Source: Leuctra nigra (lineage: Eukaryota > Arthropoda > Insecta > Plecoptera > Leuctridae). From it: a DNA stretch of 64,000 nt. Each line of letters opens with the position of its first letter. The stretch's first letter is position 1. The DNA is taken from the NCBI GenBank assembly GCA_934045905.1, contig OW203770.1, positions 29,025,259 through 29,089,258 on the forward strand, written 5' to 3'. Under the pieces are notes generated by a model. It searched no databases. It saw nothing but the letters and a program-made list of their open reading frames with translations, and was not told where the DNA came from. Below, in pieces: positions 35,796-47,137 of this stretch. Both the position numbers and the translations under genes were made by a program.

Positions 35796-36713
35796 CTAGG
35801 AAAACGCTCTGTGTAACGCGTTGATGAGCGAGCACGGATACACGCAACACCTCAAACCAAAATTCTGTCTATCAAAAATGTAATTAAAAGCCAATAATTC
35901 TTTAATTTCGTCAAAGACTTGTAAAAAATCAAAATATCAAAATCAAATATCAAAATATGAAAATATCAAAAAACTCCTAAAATATTGGTCCCAATAACCA
36001 TGCAAAGTTTTAAGTTGATCGATGGAACCTTTATGATTGTTAATTTTCAAAAATCACAGGGTCTCGTTTAAAAAATATACCTGGGACCACTCACACAATA
36101 TCAGATCAAACTGTTGAACGGTCATTATTATTAAATTTCATATGAGATTGAAAGTTTCTTCTCTAACTACCTTGGATTAGAACTGAAGAGTCGAAGTCAC
36201 CGTGAAATATGAAATTCAAGAAATTTTACAGCAAACACGCAAAATGTCCGTAAACTGTCAATAACTTTTGGATTTAAACACAGATTAGTTGTCAAAAATA
36301 CAGATAATGCTGGTCCCAATGACCATGCGAAGTTTTAAGTTGATCGGTCAAACGGTTCTAGTTTAAATTTAAAAAAACACAGGAAATGTAGTTTTAAATT
36401 TTAACCAATAAGAGGATTTGGCTGAAATTTTGTATGATTGGGTACAATGTTGGTTGTAATGACTTCGTTAAATTTCAAATTGATCGGAGCAACCAATCAA
36501 AAGATAATTTTTTTAAAACTTGAACCAATCACAGGAGCCCGTCCAAAAACGATCCTAGGGAACGCATAGATTACGTTAGCATATGTGCAAAGTTTCAGAT
36601 CAATTGAATGTGCGGTTTAACCTGGGCTGTGCGGACAAAAAAAATACAAACAAAAAAATACACAGAGAAAGTGCCATAAGAGTACCGTGGTGACGCTCGC
36701 TACGCTCGCTCAA
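35796..36713 (-). mobile_element. Family C Helitron-like element, copy C8, complete
   Basis: Minus-strand 5' TTGAGCGAGCG (36713) and 3' CCTAG (35796). Copy B6 shows the unoccupied site at 47575-47590: AACAA joined directly to TTACTAAATTC. The filled site here has exactly AACAA before and TTACTAAATTC after. C therefore inserts between A and T without duplicating the target, as Helitrons do. Ends are thereby defined to the base. Confidence 0.8.
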
Positions 36714-39155
36714 TTACTAAATTCGTTAAAAAAAATCGCCATTTACAATTTGGTTACTACTAATGAAAATGTGTTACATATTTGCTTAAATGGTCTTTCA
36801 TGAAGTATAGCAAAGGTTTCATTCCAATCGGCCAACCCAGTTCCGAGATATGGCATAACACTTCGGTTTTCAAAATGGCTGCTAAACGTACTGCACTCCC
36901 ACATAGAATTTATTTCTACAATTAATAAGTATCATTTAAATCTTTCTGGATATGTACTTATTGTATAGAATGGGGATTTTAATAACTTTTAAATTTGAAT
37001 GATGTCATTACCAGGAAAATTCAGGTTTGACTGTTCCTATAGGCTGTTCAATATACGCTTACAACGCTGTTAGGGTGTAACTAAGCAGCACCATCCAGAC
37101 CTTCCATCTGAATTCACACTTTGCCAACCTAAACTCTCCAAATAAAATCCGCTAACTTAAATGTGCCACCTAGTTCTAGCTGATTTTCATTTTGTTGTGT
37201 TGGTGCTAGCGTAGTACATCATTTTCGTTGCCATCTTCACCAACATAATCATTGTACAGAAGATTTGAACAAACTGTATTCCATAGAGATGGCCTTCCGA
37301 ATCATTTGGCGCTAGTTTCGTACTGATCAGTCTTCCAGATTTCGAGATACGACGATACTTCCGGTTTCAAAATGGCGGCTGAAATCTCTGCCCCCTTGAA
37401 TTTTAATTTCAACATGTTTACATCTTATTATAAGCTGTCTCAAATAGTATGTATTTACCAAAATGTAAATTTGTGAGATTTTTAAAATGTGTGACGTCAT
37501 TTCCGGTTTTGCTATAGGAAACTGCAAATATTACTGATGTTAATACATAGTTGACCGTCTAAATTGTTTGGCGCTATTTTCGCTCCAATCGGTTTAGCCG
37601 TTGTTGAGATATGACGTCACTTCCGGTTTCAAAATGACGGCACAAAAAAATTATGGGTAAAGGTTAAATCAGACGCCAAAAGTGCACACGTGGTAAAAAT
37701 GTGAGATCAATCGGTTCAGCCGTTTAGGCTGTGGCCTGACAGCAAACACGCAAAATGTCCGTAAACTATCAATAACTTTTAGATTTAAACACAGATTAGT
37801 TGTCAAAAATACAGATAATGCTGGTCCCAATAACCATGCAATGTTTTAAGTTGATCGGTCAAACGGGTCTAGTTAAAATTTCAAAAAACACAGAATAATG
37901 GTTTTAAATTTTAACCAATGGGAGAATTTGGCTGAAACTTTTTTTGATTGGGTACAATGTTGGTTGCAATGACTTTGCTAAATTTCAAATTGATCGGACC
38001 AACCAATCGAAAGATAATTTTTTTTAAATTTGAACCAATCACAGGATTCCTTTCAAAAACGATCCCAGAGACCGCATAGCCCTTACGAAAAAGTACTATT
38101 GAGTACCAATAGTTTTTTAAAATAAATATTAAAAACCAATAGTTTTTTGGAATAACTATTACGACTCAATAGTTTACTACTGAGTTTCAATAGTTCTTTT
38201 ATCCCGTCACGTAATTACTATTGGCAACCCAATAGTGAATTCATGCAACTTTACAGTTTTTGAAAATAACTATTGGAAACCAATAGTGTTTTGGAATATC
38301 TATAACGACTCAATAGTTTACTACTGAGTTCCAATAGTTCTTTTATCCCGAGATATACTTACTATTGGCAACCCAATAGTGAATTCATGCAATGTTACAG
38401 TTCTTGAATATACTAGTTCATTTTTATTTGTTTCAATTTTTTAATAAACATAAAAATAAAAATTATGTATGAAGCTAGCAACAAAGATACATAGTGAAGT
38501 GTATAAAAAAATGCAAATATGAAGTCAATTAACTCAAATAACGACTCGTCTAGAGCAGTTTTAATAACATTGTAATTATTTTTAACAATTTAAATATTGT
38601 ATAACAATACCTGCAATCAAGCTGATTTTTTGTATGGCACAAAACATTGAGAAAAAATAAAAAATATATTGGAAGTAAAATATCCCTTTAAATCCTTTAG
38701 TTAAAAAATATATATCGATATTAACAAAACTCTTGATAAAAATAAAATGGCGGCCTAAAATGTGTTATACTTTCATTTTTGAGTTACGTAGGTGGACATT
38801 AATAATAACGTCAAAAAACATTTTTAGAAATAATTAGTTGGGGTTGTATACCCATTTTTTCAGTTAAGTGACTGGAGTATTATTTTGTTTGAATCGGTGG
38901 TTTGAATATTCCCGCGATCAGTCACGTGATTGCATTCAGCGCTCTCTGGGCCTGGCTGGAAACAGCTGGTTCGAAAGTGACGGTTGGGTTGGGTCTGTTT
39001 ACAAAGCAGGCAACCGCTGCGTACCCTCTCGTTTTTGTAGTTTGAAATGGTTTGTACGTCATATCAGTGATTTTAATTAGTTAATTAATTTCACAATAAA
39101 ATATTTGTCTCTGCTATGTGGTCAATACCATTTAATTCGACAGAAGTAATGAAAT

Positions 39156-39497
39156 ATGGACGGATATTTGTCTCCAGCCTCAATGGTGGTGAGTAATCTT
39201 TCTTTCACTATTATTACTAAACAAGTAGAAGTAGGTACCTAGCTAGATACCTACCTAGGAAGATGTAGGTGTATTGATAGTACTTTAGTTTTATGTACCC
39301 AGAACACTTGTGATGTGAACTACCTACCTATCAACCTCACAGATTTGTGAATGCAGTAATTGAAATGGGAAAAATACAATAATTAGACTACCTACTACAT
39401 ACCACACCTACTAAATTATACTGATTTCTTACAGGATAACACAGGCCGACCACCAAGCAGAGGCGAATGCAGAAGGCACACAGATGGATGGAAATGA
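39156..39497 (+). CDS. Two exon-like segments in F (short protein start)
   Basis: ATG at 39156 reads MDGYLSPASMV and stops at a donor GTGAGT (39189). An acceptor TTCTTACAG precedes 39435, which continues in phase as DNTGRPPSRGECRRHTDGWK and stops (39495-39497). The upstream region (38860-39060) is relatively GC-rich with a CACGTG box, like a TATA-less promoter. Predicted product 31 residues, not recognised. Could be a captured gene start. Confidence 0.3.
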
Positions 39498-39813
39498 CAT
39501 ACTACCTACTATTAGGTAGTACTTACTAGGTGCATATCACGGCATTCCATACTGTAAGTGTACCGACCTATCACCTAAGCACCTATACTAAAGTCACTCC
39601 TACACAATTAGCCTAGCACAATCAAAACGTATAGTACTACCTATGATCGTATAGGTGCACTGATCGTTTGCAACCCGAGCATCGATACTAATCCGTTCCT
39701 ACTTCCTTCCTACGATCCGTTCCTACTCGAACGTCGGTTTTTGTTATTGTGTTGCAAACAGCCGTATGGTTGGTATATGACCCGGACGTTTGTGTCTAGA
39801 TAGCTAGTCATAG

Positions 39814-39952
39814 AGGTGTCAAGAAGTACTGCATCTAGGATTCTACGATGAAATTGCAGTTGTAGGTTCCGTAGATTTTAACATGGCAATTGTAATCGCT
39901 AAACTGAGGCTGTCGGCCAGTGTGATAGCCTCCAAGAAACATTTTGAAATAG
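39814..39952 (+). CDS. Exon-like segment in F
   Basis: Open for 46 codons between TAG (acceptor) and GTATGC (donor): RCQEVLHLGFYDEIAVV, GSVDFNMAIVIAKLRLSA, SVIASKKHFEI. The composition looks coding, but no family is recognised and the acceptor has a weak pyrimidine tract. Confidence 0.25.
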
Positions 39953-40267
39953 GTATGCATTCACACACTCATGTTAATTTAAGTTTAAATTTCATTTAGA
40001 GAGTAAAGACATTCAAATTTCAAAGTAATAAAACCCCAATCAGTTGTTCGATACCTATACTAAGGTTAGATTGGCAAACTGCAAAATCTAACTTTTCAAG
40101 AAGACACTTGACTGCCCAAATGTTATTAAAATACATTCACCAGAAGAATAATTAGGACTTTAAAATCTACTGTCAAACCATACCTAATCGTTCAGCTCAA
40201 ATTTGATTTTTGAATGATTTTAATGACTAAAATATTGGTAAATAGATAGAGGTTAACTTATAATAGA

Positions 40268-41588
40268 CCCCATAAAAAAACACTCCGTGTAAAAATACCA
40301 GCCAAGTCTCTTCAACTATAAAAAATAGAAGAAATCTAAAAATTCAGCACTGAAAAGTAGTGATATCAAAAAATGAGCCAAGTCAAAACTTAATTTTAAA
40401 AACCAAAATATACTTGGCGCATCGTGTATATAAATAGTATAGAAGCATATGCCAAAAATCAAATGTACTATATATAATATGCATATGATGCCCTTAAAAA
40501 CGATGCGCCAAGTATATTTTGGTTTTTAAAATTAAGTTTTGACTTGGCTCATTTTTTGATATCACTACTTTTCAGTGCTGAATTTTTAGATTTCTTCTAT
40601 TTTTTATAGTTGAAGAGACTTGGCTGGTATTTTTACACGGAGTGTTTTTTTATGGGGATATCACTTATTTTTTTAGTTTATTTACACAACTTGTAACACA
40701 CATCGGAGCAACAATGACTAATTACTTTAAAAAATACGCCATTTCCGATTTGGTTAATACGAAAAATTGTGTTTGGAATATACCTAAGCTTAAAGTGATA
40801 TTCCATGAAGAATTGCGAAAGCTTCGTTCCAATCAGTCCAGCCGTTTTCGAGATATGGTATCACTTCCGGTTTTCAAAATGGCGACTGAAATTACTGCCA
40901 CCTAGAATTTATTTCTATAAATGTTATGTATCATTATAAGCCTTCTGAATATGTAGTTATTGTAGTAAGAGGTCATTTAAATCTAGTTCTTCATTTTCAT
41001 TACGTCATTTCCGGTTTCGGTAATAGTACATCTCTACTTTAACTATTGATATTCCATATAGACGACCGTCTGAATCATTTGGCGCTGGTTTAATTCCAAA
41101 CGGTCTAGCCGTTTTCGAGATATGACGTCACTTCCGGTTTCAAAATGGCGGCTTCCTGTTGGGTTTATAAAAAGGCACCTCAGACGCCAAAAGTGCACAT
41201 GTGGTAAAAATTTCAGATCGATCGGCTCAGCCGTTTAGGCTGTGGCGGTGATTGCGGTGTTTCCTGATATCATCATCATCATCAGATCAAGATAGGTTTT
41301 AAAAGGGGTGTAATTTCACGTTTTTCACGGCCCTCTAGCTTGCAAACGGCATAACATATTGTTCCCTAATTTGGTATATATAGTGGGGTGGGCCATAGCT
41401 CGAAATTAAGATATATCGCAACAATGTGAGATTTTCCAATTTTAAGATCCAGTAGGCCGAAAATGCCATGTTGTTGCTTACAGTAAAAGTGGTTAGTCTG
41501 CTCCTCAGTTTATTATGCATTTACGGTATGTTGAGTGAGTGTGAGTGTACGGTACGACTTGGCTGGGTGGAGCGACCGCTCCACTAGA
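40268..41588 (+). mobile_element. Family B Helitron-like element, copy B5, complete and compact
   Basis: 1321 bp. Starts CCCCATAAAAAAACACTCCG after A, ends hairpin plus CTAGA before T. The 5' palindrome (40268-40656) has near-perfect arms. The body contains two strong CRE/ETS/YY1 clusters (41120 region and a TATCACTTCCGG variant at 40857). It is the same size class as B7 (1320 bp), which lies inverted at 49898-51217. Confidence 0.75.
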
Positions 41589-42290
41589 TTGCTGAATGGC
41601 AATATTAAAAATGGATGACTTGATGTTTCAATGTCGATCATTCTTTCTTACAGTGAATGGATTTAGTAGCAAGCGCGAACGAAGAGAGAATCTTATTGTA
41701 CGCTACCGTCCAATGTCTGTCTTCTTCCTTTTTTGTCTTTACTGGAGCAATAAAAATCAAATTATTTCTCTGATCAAGTTGAAATTTTGCACAAAGACCA
41801 GCTGCATTGCAGTTTTGCAGTTAGTTAGGTACCCTGATTGGTTAAAAAGAATTAGGTACCTACCTACCTATCATTGTTTGTAGTGTAGCTAGGTACTTGT
41901 AAAATTTCAAATCTCTGGTCAAGTTGCTTGGTAAACAAAGCCAATATTTCAATAGGTAGGTAGGCAAGGTGTGTCTGTTGGTAGATATATTTTGAAAATT
42001 TTCAATCAAATCCTGTGTCTGTATAAAAATATCGGAAATCTCAATAAATATCACAATAAATTCTCATTGAAATATAAAAGTCACCTATATGTTTCTTGTG
42101 CAAATTATTCAGCTAGGTACCTACCTAGTTTCTTGCAGTAGGTCACCAAACATAATACAGTAAGCGAAGAAAGTGAATGGACTAGAATGCATTTGATTGT
42201 ATTGTACTAGATCAAACCAGATCAGATGCTATCAATCTGTCTGACTTATAGTATTGTTACCTACCTACATAGTTTAATATCAATAGTTTG
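41589..42290. other. Interior of F without clear features
   Basis: Contains a C-like stretch (TCAAGTTGAAATTTTGCAC near 41777) and many TACCTACCTA words. No gene supported. Confidence 0.3.
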
Positions 42291-42543
42291 CCAAAGTATC
42301 TGACCAGCAGTCTTTCCAATTTGTTAGCATACTGTTTTATGTTTGGATGTAGAGGATACAGTTTTTCAAAGTCACTTATTTACAGTGGGTTTGACTTTTG
42401 CATTCTAGTACATGACTTTGTAAGTTTGTATGGTACTTTATTGCAGGGAGCACCACTGAAAATCGAGGACCTCATATCGAACCTAGATTTTACGTCTGTC
42501 TAACCACCGTAAGCCTCCGCTGCCGACGTCAGATTTATTCATC

Positions 42544-43236
42544 ATGGTCTTTGGAAGGGACACGCCGAGTATGTCGAGCATTTCCGGCAACGTGTCTAAT
42601 ACCGCAGAGGGAAAACCAGCCGAGCCCAAACTTGACCAGCGGAAGATTGATGCAATTTTTAGTAAGTTGATTATTAAGTTAAATTAATTATTTATTTTAC
42701 AGTAGGTAGTATTAGGACTTTTGTACTATTTGATAATTTTATACGTACACTAATTGTACATATTGGACTTTTAAAAGTTCTTTAAAAAAAATTTGTAGGC
42801 TAACTGTTACTGACAGACTTACGGTAGGTATACAGTTTAATATTTCTAGCTTTGACTTGAGGTGCCTATTGTTGACACCTAATCAATCATCACATTCCAG
42901 TCATTTTACAAGCGAGATGTGATGGATGGCTGTCAATAATACAAATGCTGATATCTGGCGGTTTCAAACAGCGGTGTCACAGCGGTTTCAAAACAAACAA
43001 GTTAACAACTATTTTACTATGTTGCGTTTTTTTCATGCGTTTTTTACTATGAATGTTACTTGTTCAACAAGAGCTCATTTTTAATATAGAAATCTCATTT
43101 CTTTATAGATTACATCCAGTCAGTGTTTGACACCGAGGAATCGTCAACCGAGCGAACCGAGCGAATTCCGAGGAATTATATTTTGTGGAAGAGTAAATCT
43201 TATGTGATCTTATGTTACCTATTTTTAACATTTTAG
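42544..43236 (+). CDS. Two-exon gene-like segment in F
   Basis: Exon A (42544-42661) starts at ATG: MVFGRDTPSMSSISGNVS, then a charged KPAEPKLDQRKIDAIF, ending one base into a codon at a consensus donor GTAAGT. Exon B (43109-43236) follows CTTTATAG and completes the codon as Asn: YIQSVFDTEESSTERTERIP, then RNYILWKSK and a hydrophobic end at TAG. Total 81 residues, phase-consistent. A GTAAAT just after LWKS could be a further donor. No family recognised. It lies inside transposon F, so it may be a captured host gene or a transposon gene. Confidence 0.4.
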
Positions 43237-44135
43237 ACATTATTGCCACCCATTTTTAAGATCACAAATTTTTTATCTTATTAATCTCTTAACTTTTTAT
43301 TTGTAAACCTTATCATGTTTGAAAAATACACAAATGTATGTTAAAATGTAAAAAAATTATCATTTCATTTCCTTTCATGAAGATTCACTTTCAGTCCTGA
43401 GTAGTAATTAGTTAATTACTAATTAATTGCCAATTTAGTTTTTTTTCCTATAGTAGGTAGTATTCCAATTTTGGGAGAAAATACTATTGAGTTTTTCAAT
43501 AGTTAAATATTAATCATGAATAGTAATTGTCAATAGTTTTTAACATCAAGGGTAAAATACTATTTGCATTCTTCAATAGTTAACTATTCGTCCCGAATAG
43601 TAATCGCCAATAGTTTTTATCTAATAGTATTCCAATTTTACCATTGGGGGGAAATACTATTGGGGTTTCAATAGTTTTCAATAGTACTTTTTCGTAAGGG
43701 AGATTACGTTAGTATGTGTGCAAAATTTAAGATCGATTGGTTAGACAGTTTGACCTGGGCAGTGCAGGAAAAAAACAAAAAAACTAAAAAACTAAAAACA
43801 AAAAAAAAAAAACACACAGAGAAATTGCCATAAGAGTACCGTGGTGACGCTCGCTACGCCGCTCAATTAAAACCGCCCTAAAACACGGTTTTCACGGCCC
43901 TCTAGCTCGCAAAGGGCGTAACCTATTGTTCCCAAATTTAATATATGTGGTGGGGTGGGCCATAGCTCGAAATTAAGATATTTCCCAACAATGTGAGATT
44001 TCCCAATTTTAAGATCCAGTAGGCCGAAAATGCCACTTTGATGCTTACAGTAAAAGTGGGTTGCTCCAGCCTTTTTAAATGAGTGTGTGCACACGCCGTA
44101 CGACTTGGCTGGCGTGGAGCGACCGCTCCACTAGA

Positions 44136-45725
44136 TAGGAAGATAATTTACGGTATAGTTTTGTTGGCCCTCAAAGGTTCGATTCAAATTTTTAGGAATC
44201 ATAGTTCAATACCGTATTGTTGTTTGTTTTAGTAATTTGAATTGATAAGAATGATTAGAAGTGGGTTCCTCTTGATTACTAATATAGAATTTTGTATTTT
44301 CTACTACTTTTACCCAAAATTACCGACTTGCACGTAAAGTAGACATATTAAAAATTATGTAATCGGGCTTGAGCAGGTTAATTCTAATAAAGCAATCATG
44401 TCAATTGTTGAAGAAGGAATGAGATGCTGTATACTTGATTTCAATATGTCATGAGGATATTTTGAATAATTGTAAATATTGCGTAAAATATTAATACCAA
44501 ATTGTGTTGGTTCAGTTTTTCCATATTCTGCTAAAACCAATAGTCACATTTAAACGGTCGGCTTATGCCCCATCTACACGCTCACTGTAACAGAGGACTT
44601 TAGTAGCCTCTCACTTTTAAGTAGACCGTGTAGATGATCAACCCTCCTATGTTTTAAGGGCCCTGGTGCGCCTATGTAGGTAGATTTCCGGACTTCTTCA
44701 TCGAGCTGAAAGCAACCTTTTTCATTCCCTGCGATGCCTTTAATTTACATTTTACAACACACCGTCGAGAGCCGTCTTCCATTCATAGAGGGGGGTTCAT
44801 GCCCGACTGAACCGCAGCTCGTGACAACAAAGGATCAATAATCCCTTTTATTAATTTTTTGTTATAATTGATCAAATATAATTTCTATATTTTTGACCAC
44901 ACAGGCAAAAGTCCTAATCGAATTTGATCGTAGATCAAATAGGTTTTTTTATTTGTAAAATTCCGAGCAAAAATGACGAAAATACCTTGCAAGCTAAACT
45001 TGTTTTATAGAAAAGTATAATTAAAACTATTATGATTATGATGATAATACTGTATGATAATACAGTATTACGTAATATTAGTGTGATATTCAGTATTCAG
45101 TATGTTTTTATTGATTTGCTTTGTGCAAATCCATGTGCAAATGGAGTGTGTTTTCAATAACTATTCAGGTAAATTTATAGTTAAAACGTTCCTCCACATT
45201 TTATGAGGGGGTATAATAAAGTTTATTACTGTCGACCGAGACAAACAAAGAGCGACCCAACTGCGGTCTGAGTTTTCGACTGCATCCCATAGTGTGCTGG
45301 CTCATTCCGACACAAACCGACAATTATTATTATTTCAGTATTTATTTTTTTCCTAATTAAATAATAATGACATTAAATTGTAACCTAGTCAAGTCACAAA
45401 TTATAATAATTTCGGATGTGCACAAAAAATACCGAATTTTTATATTCATCCTTCTTCTGTGTGAGTAGTGATTAATGAAAGAAAATTAAAATTTTCATAA
45501 AAGTGTGCTCGCCATTCACAGCTCACGTCTAATTAGAGCAAATTGATAGAACTCAATTAAATATCATAAAATAGCCCGATAATGCCCGGTGTGACTTGAC
45601 TAGGTGACATTGCCGTGAGTCTTCAGGTTCAACTACAAATAATTGTTATATGTCCAAATCTGGACCACTTTAATCCAGGCGCTCCAGCAACCTTAACATG
45701 GGTCGTCATTAAAATGTATCTATGT
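44136..45725. other. About 1.6 kb without recognised gene
   Basis: Only small signals: a 10 bp inverted repeat CATCTACACG/CGTGTAGATG (44570-44636) and a few AT-rich palindromes. No coding frame supported. Confidence 0.4.
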
Positions 45726-45729
45726 TTAA

Positions 45730-46353
45730 GGTGGCTGCATATCACGTGACAATTCAACCAAAAAGCTACACATTTTCACTTGGAAGGGTATAGTTTAGCA
45801 AAGACTTCTCCCTCATCAGATTAGTTAGGACACGATCTGTTGGAACATATCTACGCAGAAAAGAACTGCGAAAATAACATTATAGATGATTTTACTTCCT
45901 TGCACCTAAATATTCTCAAATGAAGACCTGAAGTTGAAGGAAATTCTACGAGTTGCCAAGAACAGCAAACATTACTCTAATAAAAAGGCACATATGCATC
46001 ACAAACCTGACGCAATGTCTAATATATAACATGCGCTCTTTCTTCCTCTTTCCAACGAAATGTTGAGATATTAATTATATCCACTATTATGAATGTAATG
46101 TTAAAACGAACAGCACTTGGTTTTGACAGTCACACACGCGTACGTATACACGAGATTTGTGTTGTTTTTATTATTAAATCACTGTATAATTAAATAATAA
46201 TGACCGAAAATATTGATAAGCTCCAGTATGCAGTGAATTTCCTTCATAAATCACATTGGATTACTCAACATGAACTATGTAAGGTATGTACTCATAGGTA
46301 ACTATTTCTTCTGATCGGATGTAGCGAATAAAGTCACGTGATTTGCAATGGCC
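45730..46353. mobile_element. TTAA-target element G2
   Basis: Ends GGTGGCTGCATATCACGTGAC and, on the reverse strand, GGCCATTGCAAATCACGTGAC; flanked by TTAA (45726-45729 and 46354-46357). The first bases match G1, so the same transposase may act on both, but the interior differs and holds an exon-like segment. Confidence 0.6.
46200..46283 (+). CDS. Exon-like segment in G2
   Basis: ATG opens MTENIDKLQYAVNFLHKSH then WITQHELCK, 28 codons ending in phase 0 at GTATGT, a good donor. Continuation not found. It could be the first exon of the element's transposase or a captured exon. Confidence 0.25.
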
Positions 46354-46586
46354 TTAACATACTCTACTGTAGATGGGGTTTAAGGAATGTTATTGACTGT
46401 TGCCATGGCAGTGCAGTATTAATAACGTTTTAAAAATTATCAGAGTATTAGTAATCTGGCTATTAATCGCAGATTATTAATAATCCATCATTAATCATAG
46501 ATATTGACAGAAACTTAAGAAATGGGATCAACTTGATCTATCTGATAATAGTCCTAAAATAACAAATGAATTGCCAAATCAAATTG

Positions 46587-46656
46587 TATATAAACCCAAC
46601 TATTTTCTTCCAACATCACAATCTGTATCCGATCTTCCAGTTCACAGCACTTGAAG
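46587..46656 (+). promoter_or_regulatory. Candidate TATA promoter and noncoding first exon
   Basis: TATATAAA (46587-46594); about 30 bp downstream CATCACAATCTG is a plausible start; then CAGTTCACAGCACTTGAAG and a consensus donor GTAAGC at 46657. The spacing is that of a TATA gene with a short 5' untranslated exon. No coding exon is recognised before copy B6 at 47138. Confidence 0.35.
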
Positions 46657-47137
46657 GTAAGCATGAGATTTGCATAAAACTCAGCAATTAATTATCTTCT
46701 ATTTACACAGCTGTATATTATTTAAATTGTTTATATTACATTAAATTATAAAACAATATCGTCCCCCCAGTTCAAGACTGCACAATCTGCAAAACTTCAT
46801 ATTTGAGAAATAGCGTTTTAATGTTTCAAAATCATCTAACAAATCAGAATAATTGTAAAATGGTGTCATTATTATTATGTAATTAGTCTCAACAGATATA
46901 CGCATTAAGTACTTTTGTCAAAATATCGATTGGATAATTATAATTGGCAATATTATCTAATTTACATAGCATAATAACTTTATATTCAATTTAGCATTAT
47001 TTGCAGATCCTTTACTATAATACGCTTAAAAGAGAAGAACGTCGTCCCCGTAGCAACGTGGCTGAAATTTTGGTTCTTTATACAAATCTTGAATTTTCCA
47101 CCGATCGTAATGTAATGTATACCGCCAGTAATGTATA

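Larger units (their letters stand above)
38080..43700. mobile_element. 5.6 kb TIR transposon F
   Basis: Perfect terminal inverted repeats of at least 20 bp: CCCTTACGAAAAAGTACTAT at the left and its complement at the right. CAATAG/CTATTG words are packed within about 330 bp of the left end and 260 bp of the right. The left subterminal region has a tandem duplication (38150-38265 and 38295-38410). Other C copies read CGCATAGATTACG at this site; here AG occurs on both sides, giving a 2 bp duplication at most. No transposase-length ORF, but four exon-like segments and a nested B copy lie inside. Superfamily not assigned. Confidence 0.75.
37737..43866 (-). mobile_element. Family C element, copy C9 (3' end missing), split by F
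   Basis: C body from GACAGCAAACACGC to AGACCGCATAG (37737-38079), then ATTACGTTAGTATGTGTGC to the 5' end (43701-43866). The 3' CCTAG portion is absent. The split is caused by element F. Confidence 0.65.
35342..44135 (+). mobile_element. Family B Helitron-like element, copy B4, with nested insertions
   Basis: The 5' palindromic block is compact (35342-35738: arms of about 190 bp with GCCAAGTC twice and the mirrored ACTTGGC twice). The body has CRE/ETS clusters (37350-37640), and the 3' block with the CTAGA end is 43867-44135. C8 (35796-36713) and C9/F (37737-43866) interrupt it. Its C-to-B junction GCTCAATTA-AAACCGCCC is shared with 52008, so the right part may descend from a composite C+B element and not from a simple insertion. 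Confidence 0.6.

Noticed and set aside
44175..44186. tRNA B-box-like GGTTCGATTC
   Set aside because: No A box at the right distance and no cloverleaf around it.
44566..46380. Possible 1.8 kb transposon with CCCCATCTACA ends
   Set aside because: Only about 11 bp match and no target duplication; too weak.
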